64,000 nt of DNA from positions 40,577-104,576 of the forward strand of contig NZ_PDHO01000019.1 of assembly GCF_002887815.1 (NCBI RefSeq), given 5' to 3'. Of the stretch, positions 58,575 through 64,000 are shown piece by piece; the first letter of the stretch is position 1, and every line of letters begins with the position of its first letter. The notes beneath the pieces are model-generated. The model saw only the letters and a list, made by a program, of their open reading frames with translations, did not search any database and had not been told where the DNA came from. A program made the position numbers and the translations under genes. Source of the stretch: Mycobacterium sp. ENV421 (GTDB lineage Bacteria > Actinomycetota > Actinomycetes > Mycobacteriales > Mycobacteriaceae).

Positions 58575-58870
58575 GTCAGCGCGTCGACCCCGCCGCGGGG
58601 CCGCACGCACACGGTCGCATAGACATCGTCGCGGGAGGCCAGCGCCTCGTCGCCGACGACGACTCGTTTTTTGCGCAGCACCGAGCGGCCACACGCGACG
58701 AATGCAACCGGCGTCGCCCCGCCGTTCGCGGACACCTGAACCGAGTCGGAGAATCGGGCGCCGAGCTCGCCCGCCTCGAAATGCACGGTGTAGCGGATGG
58801 TGAAAAGCCAAGTGCCGTCAGGACGCAATTCACCGCGGACGATCAGAGAGTCGTCGCCGATCCTTGCCAT
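58457..58870 (-). CDS. Hypothetical protein overlapping the zinc-finger gene
   Basis: 137 residues from ATG 58870. MARIGDDSLIVRGELRPDGT, WLFTIRYTVHFEAGELGARF and VVVGDEALASRDDVYATVCV look like natural protein with good codon bias. The last about 38 residues overlap the zinc-finger gene antisense, an unusually long overlap (118 bases), so the true protein may be shorter in an ancestor or have lost its stop. It follows the NTF2-like gene by 50 bases on the same strand. Function unknown. Confidence 0.5.
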   Translation of the reverse strand: MARIGDDSLIVRGELRPDGTWLFTIRYTVHFEAGELGARFSDSVQVSANGGATPVAFVACGRSVLRKKRVVVGDEALASRDDVYATVCVRPRGGVDALTQSARLRRISTQSLGTRPRGPGVVSSDGLLSGGASSGPS

Positions 58871-58920
58871 GCCTCATAGTGCTCCGCCGCTGTGGCGGAT
58901 GTGCGGAACCACGCCGAGCG

Positions 58921-59313
58921 TTACGCCAATCCGGCCGCGGCCATTTCCTTTTCAAATTCCACGGCCATCAGCTCGGCGAATTTCGTGACGGCCTTCAGCG
59001 GCCGCAGCATCACCGTGAACTCGTCGATGAGCCCGTCCTCGCGAACATGCAGGAAGTCGCAGCCGTTGATCTCGAGGTCGCCGACCTTGGCGACGAACAC
59101 CAGCGCGTGGTCGGCTTGGCCTTCGCCGCCGATCTCCTTCACATAGGTGAGGTCGGCGAACACTCGCGATACCGCCCGCAGGATGACACCGATCTGGTCG
59201 CGGCCCTGGTAGGGCTTGTGTGCGATCGGGCTGCGGAAGACCACGTCCTCGGCGCAGAGAGCGGGCAGGGCATCGAAATCGCCGGCTTCGACGGCGACGC
59301 GGAACGCATGCAT
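58921..59313 (-). CDS. NTF2-like/SnoaL-type protein
   Basis: 130 residues from ATG 59313 (MHAFRVAVEAGDFDALPALC). AEDVVFRSPIAHKPYQGRDQ and GCDFLHVREDGLIDEFTVML are the cone-shaped NTF2-like fold. Members include isomerases, cyclases and dehydratases with small-ligand pockets. No signal. GTG 59337 is an alternative start. Divergent from the CDF transporter with 32 bases between starts. Confidence 0.83.
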   Translation of the reverse strand: MHAFRVAVEAGDFDALPALCAEDVVFRSPIAHKPYQGRDQIGVILRAVSRVFADLTYVKEIGGEGQADHALVFVAKVGDLEINGCDFLHVREDGLIDEFTVMLRPLKAVTKFAELMAVEFEKEMAAAGLA

Positions 59314-59345
59314 GTGGTCAGCATGCCACGGGTACACCAGCGGGA

Positions 59346-60326
59346 ATGACGGCGACGAAGAACCTGCTGGGCGAAGACGCGGCCGGCGCAGTGCAGGGTG
59401 AGAGCGCGAAGACTGTGGCCATCGCGTTCGGCGCCAACCTGATCGTCGCGGTGGCCAAGACGCTGGCGGGCGTGGTGTCCGGGTCGGCGTCGATGGCGGC
59501 CGAGGCCGCGCACTCCTGGGCGGATACCGGTAACCAGGCGTTTCTGATGATCGCGAATCGCCGTGCCGGCCGGGCCGCGGACCGCACGCGCCCGCTCGGC
59601 TACGGCCGGGAGGCGTACGTCTGGTCGCTGCTGGCGGCTGTCGGACTGTTCGTGGTCGGCGGGACGGTGTCGGTGTGGCGCGGGGTCAACGAACTGCTCG
59701 ATGATCGCCCAGCCGACGAGCACTACCTGGTGGCCTATGTGGTGCTGGGGATCGCGCTGATCATGGAGGGCCTTTCGTGGACGCAGGCGGTACGACAGCT
59801 GCGCAGCGATGCCCACGCGATGGACCGCGAAGTGCTCGAGTACGCCATGCAGACGTCCGATCCCACGGTGCGCGCGGTGTTTGCCGAGGACACCGCCGCG
59901 CTGATCGGCATCGTGCTGGCAGGCGCCGGTATCGGTCTGCATCAGCTGACCGGGGTGGCGGCCTGGGATGCGGTCGGCTCGATCCTGGTGGGCCTGTTGC
60001 TCGGCGTGGTGGCGGTGCTGCTGATCGACCGGAATCGCCGGTTCCTGACCGGGGAGCCGGGGACACCACAGCTGCGCGACGCCGTGGTCGCACGGATCGA
60101 AGCGCTCGACGATGTGGCGTCGGTTCGCTTTATCAGGCTCGAATTCGTCGGTCCGCGACAGCTTTTCGTGGTGGCGAGTGTGGACCTGGTCGGGGATCAG
60201 ATCGAGTCGAGGATCGCGCACACCCTGCGCGAGCTGGAACGCAAACTCGAAGCCAACCCGCACATCGTCGATTCCGTGTTGACGATCGCCGAGCCTGCCG
60301 ACCTGGACGACACCGTCAAGCCCTGA
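59346..60326 (+). CDS. Cation diffusion facilitator family transporter
   Basis: 326 residues from ATG 59346. About five to six membrane helices. SMAAEAAHSWADTGNQAFLM is the helix II HxxxD metal site, and VRAVFAEDTAALIGIVLAGA the helix V site with Asp; the C-terminal domain (ALDDVASVRFIRLEFVGPRQ and following) is the CDF cytoplasmic metallochaperone-like part. It should export Zn, Mn or Fe by proton exchange. Followed after 15 bases by the Eis-like gene. Confidence 0.9.
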   Translation: MTATKNLLGEDAAGAVQGESAKTVAIAFGANLIVAVAKTLAGVVSGSASMAAEAAHSWADTGNQAFLMIANRRAGRAADRTRPLGYGREAYVWSLLAAVGLFVVGGTVSVWRGVNELLDDRPADEHYLVAYVVLGIALIMEGLSWTQAVRQLRSDAHAMDREVLEYAMQTSDPTVRAVFAEDTAALIGIVLAGAGIGLHQLTGVAAWDAVGSILVGLLLGVVAVLLIDRNRRFLTGEPGTPQLRDAVVARIEALDDVASVRFIRLEFVGPRQLFVVASVDLVGDQIESRIAHTLRELERKLEANPHIVDSVLTIAEPADLDDTVKP

Positions 60327-60341
60327 CCCGGGAAAATCCGA

Positions 60342-61592
60342 ATGCGATTCGAGACCGGATGTGACAGCGTCGCAGGAGTGTCCAGCCCGATTTCGGTATC
60401 ACCCGATGTGACGTTGCGATTCGCTGCCGACGACGACTGGCCGGCGATGAGCCGGCTGGCGGCCACCTGCTTCGGCTCCTCCCGCAGCCCCGACACGGTG
60501 GCGGTCTGGCGATCCATGACCGCGCACGACGGCGTGGTGATCGCCTGCGACGGCGACGATCTCGTCGGCATGGCGCTGCCGTTGGATCTGGAGCTGACCG
60601 TGCCCGGTGGTGAACTGGTCCGGACCGCCGGCATCACCTGGGTGTCGGTGGCCCCGACGCACCGTCGTCGCGGGGTACTGCGAGCGATGTTCGTCGAATT
60701 GCACAACTGGATTGCGCAGGCCGGGTATCCCATGGCCGGGCTGCTGGCCAGTGAAGCCACCATCTATGGCCGGTTCGGCTACGGCCCGGCCACCGACGAG
60801 CTCAACGTGTCGGTCGATCGCCGCGGCGCCGACATGCACCGCACTGTTCCGCGCGTCGGCGGGGTGCGGGTGGTGGACCCGGCCGCGCACCGCGACCAGC
60901 TCGCCGACATCTATGAGCGATGGCGCAGGCGCACACCCGGCGGATTGCACACCCCCGCGGCGCTGTGGGACGAGGTCCTGGAAGATCGCGAATCCGCCCG
61001 ACACGGGCGTAGCCCGCTGTTCACCCTGCTGCACGACGACGGGTTCGTCATATACCGAACCCGGGTTGGGGACACCAAGACGGTGGAGGTCACCAAGTTC
61101 ACCGCGGTCACCCGGGACGCGTACATCGCGCTGTGGCAGACCCTGCTCGGACTGGATCTGATGACGACCATCTCGGTGAGCACTCATCCAGCGGATCCGC
61201 TGCGCTATCTGCTGGTCGACCCGCGACGGGTGCGGACGGTCGGCGTCGAGGATGCGCTGTGGCTGCGGATCATCGACATCCCCACCGCGTTGGAGTCGCG
61301 TGCCTATCCCCACGATGTCACTGCTGTAGTGGAGGTATCCGACGAACTGCTCGGCGGCGGAGGGCGCTATCTGCTGAGCGTTACCGACGGGAGAGCCCGT
61401 TGCGTACCCAGCGATGCGCCAGCCGATGTGCGCCTTGACCTTTCGGTACTGGGCAGCATCTATCTGGGGGCGCACCGGCCGTCGGCGTTCGCGGGGGCAC
61501 ACCGGCTGAACTGTGCGGAACCGACACTGCTTGCCGATTTGGATCTCGCGTTCGGGTGGGACGTTCCCGCTGAGCTCGGCTACGGATTCTGA
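60342..61592 (+). CDS. Eis-like GNAT N-acetyltransferase
   Basis: 416 residues from ATG 60342. The first GNAT domain has VSVAPTHRRRGVLRAMFVEL (acetyl-CoA site) and ASEATIYGRFGYGPATDEL; a second GNAT-like domain and an SCP2-like C-terminal part follow, ending in LGYGF, whose terminal carboxylate acts in catalysis in Eis. Mycobacterial Eis proteins acetylate amines at multiple positions, including aminoglycosides and peptides. The start may be shorter by about 11 residues. Convergent with a TetR gene. Confidence 0.9.
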   Translation: MRFETGCDSVAGVSSPISVSPDVTLRFAADDDWPAMSRLAATCFGSSRSPDTVAVWRSMTAHDGVVIACDGDDLVGMALPLDLELTVPGGELVRTAGITWVSVAPTHRRRGVLRAMFVELHNWIAQAGYPMAGLLASEATIYGRFGYGPATDELNVSVDRRGADMHRTVPRVGGVRVVDPAAHRDQLADIYERWRRRTPGGLHTPAALWDEVLEDRESARHGRSPLFTLLHDDGFVIYRTRVGDTKTVEVTKFTAVTRDAYIALWQTLLGLDLMTTISVSTHPADPLRYLLVDPRRVRTVGVEDALWLRIIDIPTALESRAYPHDVTAVVEVSDELLGGGGRYLLSVTDGRARCVPSDAPADVRLDLSVLGSIYLGAHRPSAFAGAHRLNCAEPTLLADLDLAFGWDVPAELGYGF

Positions 61593-61601
61593 CCGACACC
61601 G

Positions 61602-62201
61602 TCACTCGTCGATGATGCCCTTGCGCAACGACTCCAGTGCGGTGCGGCACAACCGGCCCAATTCGGCCAGCGATGTGTCCTCGCCGACCATCCAGAGCTC
61701 CATTGCGCCGAACACCGCGGCGGCGATGCACCGTGCTGTCACGATGACGCGCAGACGCTCGTCGGGAGTGGTGGCCGGGGCGCTCTGCGAAAGCTGGTCG
61801 ACGATGGCGTCGGCGAATTCGGCCTCCACCTGCCGGGTGTGGCGCACGATTCGGCCGGCGTCGAGTTCCCTGGCCCGCAGCGCGGCGATCTGCGCGACGG
61901 CTTCCGGGTCATAGGGCGAGGCGTCGATGGCAGATTGCACCGATTCGATGATCGACTCCCCGGGCGAGCGGGCCTGCAAGGCCGCCCGGAACCACTCCAG
62001 GCCGACGTCGTAGTCGGCGAACAGCAGGTCGTGCTTCGACGTGAAGTGCCGGTAGAACGTGCGCAGTGACACTCCGGCGTCGTCAGCGATCTGCTCAGCG
62101 GAGGTGTCCTCGACACCCTGGGCCAGAAAACGCACGAGCGCGGCACGGCGCAGGGCGTCGCGCGTGCGCTCGCTGCGCGCTGTCTGAGCAGGGCGAACCA
62201 C
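61602..62201 (-). CDS. TetR family transcriptional regulator
   Basis: 199 residues from GTG 62201. RTRDALRRAALVRFLAQGVE, DTSAEQIADDAGVSLRTFYR and HFTSKHDLLFADYDVGLEWF form the DNA-binding domain. Two palindromes lie just upstream in the divergent region (62203-62217 and 62226-62241). It probably represses itself and the divergent DUF2834 gene. Ends nine bases from the stop of the Eis-like gene. Confidence 0.88.
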   Translation of the reverse strand: MVRPAQTARSERTRDALRRAALVRFLAQGVEDTSAEQIADDAGVSLRTFYRHFTSKHDLLFADYDVGLEWFRAALQARSPGESIIESVQSAIDASPYDPEAVAQIAALRARELDAGRIVRHTRQVEAEFADAIVDQLSQSAPATTPDERLRVIVTARCIAAAVFGAMELWMVGEDTSLAELGRLCRTALESLRKGIIDE

Positions 62202-62202
62202 G

Positions 62203-62217
62203 GAGGTAACCTACCTC
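62203..62217. promoter_or_regulatory. Palindrome adjacent to the TetR start
   Basis: GAGGTA-ACC-TACCTC, perfect six-base arms, two bases from the TetR start codon. Likely part of the repressor's operator; it also overlaps the position of the TetR ribosome site. Confidence 0.55.
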
Positions 62218-62225
62218 AAAAAGAA

Positions 62226-62241
62226 TTGTCAAAATTGACAA
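62226..62241. promoter_or_regulatory. Second palindrome in the TetR/DUF2834 intergenic region
   Basis: TTGTCAAAATTGACAA, seven-base arms around AA. Probable TetR operator between the divergent genes; TTGACA also resembles a -35 element for the DUF2834 gene. Confidence 0.65.
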
Positions 62242-62274
62242 AACGATTACCGACTTCACTACAGTTACGGAGCC

Positions 62275-62763
62275 ATGACGCTCCTCGTTCATGCAGTGCT
62301 GGCCGTCCTCGTCATCGCATGGATCATCGGATCCAATTCGGCGGTGTTCCGCCGGCCGGCCACTGGTCCCGCCGTCAGTGCGCTCGAGATCCTGTACTAC
62401 CTGGTCGGCATCGCGTCGGTGGCGCTGGGCTGGTACTTCAACATCCAGTTCGTGCATCAGTACGCCGACGGCTCGGGCAATGTCTTCACCGGCGCGGGCA
62501 GCTGGTGGCAGTTCATCACCCTGGGCTACGACAACCCCGCAGCGGCGTCAGCCAGCCAGGACTACACGATCGGCAACGTGATCCTGCTGCCGTTGTTCAC
62601 GATCGGCGACGGGTACCGGCGCGGCATCCGCCGGCCGTGGCTGTTCTTCGTCTCCAGCCTGTTCACCAGCTTCGCGTTCGCGTGGGCGTTCTATCTGGCC
62701 ACCGTCGAACGCCAGCGGCTGCACGAGAAGTCAGCTCAGGCAGTCGGCGCCAGCGTCGGGTAG
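62275..62763 (+). CDS. DUF2834 family membrane protein
   Basis: 162 residues with about four hydrophobic helices (LLVHAVLAVLVIAWIIGSNS, LEILYYLVGIASVALGWYFN, and two more). FNIQFVHQYADGSGNVFTGA and IGNVILLPLFTIGDGYRRGI match DUF2834. Function unknown. Controlled presumably by the divergent TetR. Its 3' end overlaps the convergent OYE gene by 28 bases. Confidence 0.8.
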   Translation: MTLLVHAVLAVLVIAWIIGSNSAVFRRPATGPAVSALEILYYLVGIASVALGWYFNIQFVHQYADGSGNVFTGAGSWWQFITLGYDNPAAASASQDYTIGNVILLPLFTIGDGYRRGIRRPWLFFVSSLFTSFAFAWAFYLATVERQRLHEKSAQAVGASVG

Positions 62764-63827
62764 TCGACGTAGCCGGCCGGGCCCGGGGAGTAGAACGTCG
62801 CCACGTCGGGCTCGGTCAGCTCGGCACCGGTGCGTAGCCGTTCGATGAGGTCGGGGTTGGCCAGGTATGCCCGGCCGACCGCGGCCGCACTGATGGCACC
62901 CCAGTCGGCGAGGTTCTCCAGTTCGCAGAAGCTGGTGTCCACTTCGCGGCCGGTGTTCAGGACGAACGGTCCGAACCACAGTGCCCGCACGATTCCGAAC
63001 TCGGGCGCGTCCGGGTTGATCAGGACGTGCAGGTACGCCAGCCCCAGCGGCGAAATGCGTTCCAGCAGAGCCTCATAGGCCGAGACGGTGTCGACTTCGT
63101 TGACGTCACCGGCTCCGTTTCCGGGCGAGATGCGCAGCCCGACCCGGTCGGCGCCGATCTCGGCGGCCACGGCCTCGACGACCTCCGCGGTCAACCGTGC
63201 GCGGTTCTCCGGTGTGCCGCCGTACCGATCGGTGCGGGTGTTGGTGGCATCGGCCAGGAATTGGTGCAGCAGATAGCCGTTGGCCGAGTGGATTTCGACG
63301 CCGTCGAGACCGGCATCGACCGCGCGGCGGGCGGCGGCGCGGAATTGCGCGACCACTCCGGCGATTTCGTCGGTGTCCAAGGCCCGTGGCACCGGCAGCG
63401 GCTTCTTGCCGCCCGGCGTGTGGGCGAGCATTTGCGCCGCGATCGCCGACGGCGCCACCGACTCGGCGCCGTTGATGTCCGGGTGCGCCATGCGGCCGAC
63501 ATGCCAGATCTGCATGAACATCAACCCGTCCTGCGCGTGCACGGCCGAGGCCACCTCGGCCCACTTCTCCTGGTGGCTGTCGGTGTAGATGCCCGGGGTG
63601 TTGACGTAGGCCCCGTTGCCCACCTGGGAGACAGCGGTGGCTTCGGTGATGATCAGCCCGGCCGACGCCCGCTGGGCGTAGTACTCGACCTGCAGGTCGC
63701 TCGGCGTGCCGTCCGACTCGGCGCGTGAGCGCGTCAGCGGCGCCATGAAAAGGCGATTCCGCGCGGTGTTCGCCCCAATGGTGATCGGCTGGAGCAGGGC
63801 TGAGTCGTCGGTCAGCGTGAACGTCAT
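62736..63827 (-). CDS. Old Yellow Enzyme-family alkene reductase
   Basis: 363 residues. NRLFMAPLTRSRAESDGTPS, FMQIWHVGRMAHPDINGAES, GLDGVEIHSANGYLLHQFLA with TRTDRYGG, and GLRISPGNGAGDVNEVD are OYE/YqjM barrel motifs that bind FMN and the enone substrate (HSANGY, RTDRYGGT). It reduces activated C=C bonds with NAD(P)H. Substrate unknown; often a nitro-ester or enal detoxification enzyme. Confidence 0.93.
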   Translation of the reverse strand: MTFTLTDDSALLQPITIGANTARNRLFMAPLTRSRAESDGTPSDLQVEYYAQRASAGLIITEATAVSQVGNGAYVNTPGIYTDSHQEKWAEVASAVHAQDGLMFMQIWHVGRMAHPDINGAESVAPSAIAAQMLAHTPGGKKPLPVPRALDTDEIAGVVAQFRAAARRAVDAGLDGVEIHSANGYLLHQFLADATNTRTDRYGGTPENRARLTAEVVEAVAAEIGADRVGLRISPGNGAGDVNEVDTVSAYEALLERISPLGLAYLHVLINPDAPEFGIVRALWFGPFVLNTGREVDTSFCELENLADWGAISAAAVGRAYLANPDLIERLRTGAELTEPDVATFYSPGPAGYVDYPTLAPTA

Positions 63828-63869
63828 GCTTGCCTACAAGCCCCGCGCGGCCTTATTCATTCCCTGGCG

Positions 63870-64000
63870 TCACGGATCCTCGTCGTTCGGCAGGAAACGT
63901 TCAGGGTGGTGGTAGTCGTTGACCCCGCCGATCAGCATCGGTAGATGTGGCGGTGGGATCCATTCGGTGTCGCCGTTGGGGAGTTTGCGGGTCGTCCAGC
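63870..64000 (-). CDS. C-terminal end of an HNH endonuclease/DUF222 (13E12-type) protein
   Basis: The minus strand reads WTTRKLPNGDTEWIPPPHL and then VNDYHHPERFLPNDEDP to a TGA at 63870. This is the closing segment of 13E12/DUF222 HNH proteins, which are numerous in mycobacteria. The N-terminus and catalytic HNH are outside the window, so completeness cannot be judged. Confidence 0.75.
   Translation of the reverse strand, partial: WTTRKLPNGDTEWIPPPHLPMLIGGVNDYHHPERFLPNDEDP

Overview
The window is high-GC actinobacterial chromosome. Its gene content points to a mycobacterium, probably a fast-growing Mycolicibacterium: rpfA with a RpfA-type Ala/Pro tail, a PE-PPE-domain hydrolase without PE/PPE N-termini, sepH, fprB, the moaA2/D2/C2/E2-mog set, several mycobacterial DUF families and a 13E12/DUF222 HNH fragment. 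From about 11.8 to 58.1 kb the genes follow, in inverted orientation, the order I recall for Mycobacterium tuberculosis Rv0896 (gltA2) down to Rv0854. That synteny is from memory, not from a search.

Layout. 1-2777: end of a tightly coupled creatininase-SDR-SDR-TetR operon. 2752-4699: SDR, GntR/UTRA regulator and FKBP isomerase on the minus strand. 4726-8963: a sugar-kinase-like (APH fold) kinase facing an amino acid permease and a class III PLP enzyme of the phospho-lyase branch, probably an amino-alcohol catabolic module. 8991-11790: DUF2630, MarR plus DHA2 efflux pump with a strong operator, and a membrane protein. 11797-17315: citrate synthase gltA2, TetR, a TetR relic, MFS, pdxH and citrate synthase citA. 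17316-25938: MHS transporter, VOC protein, nucleotidase, fprB plus an AurF-like diiron protein, serC, sepH, DUF2537, a six-copy 36-bp tandem repeat, and a SpoU methyltransferase. 25935-33999: MarR, small membrane proteins, SRPBCC, DUF3027, MFS, DUF2771, a dehalogenase-like hydrolase with an HxlR regulator, a Xi-class GST, cspB and YccF.

33996-38739 is molybdenum-cofactor territory (moaA2, moaD2, moaE2, mog, moaC2) wrapped around rpfA. The rpfA leader carries a CRP-type palindrome and a c-di-AMP (ydaO-type) riboswitch. 38743-42947 holds a small conserved protein, the helicase-associated XPB/WYL-like protein and the XPB/ERCC3 helicase. 43107-50687 is an accessory insertion: PE-PPE hydrolase, thiolase-like plus DUF35 pair with an altered active site, LLM oxidoreductase, a 0.6-kb AT-richer gap, an acyl-CoA ligase, and a DUF3060 membrane protein. 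50741-58129 has fadB-fadA, a truncated reading frame with its terminator, dapC, and far embedded among three SRPBCC paralogues. 58221-64000 has a UBP zinc finger, NTF2-like protein, CDF transporter, Eis-like acetyltransferase, TetR with two palindromes, DUF2834, an Old Yellow Enzyme and the edge of an HNH protein.

No rRNA, tRNA, CRISPR array or complete insertion sequence was recognised. The most unusual items are the tandem 36-bp repeat with a copy inside a coding region, the Glu-for-His thiolase/DUF35 pair, the kinase/phospho-lyase module, and the AurF-like protein next to its likely reductase.
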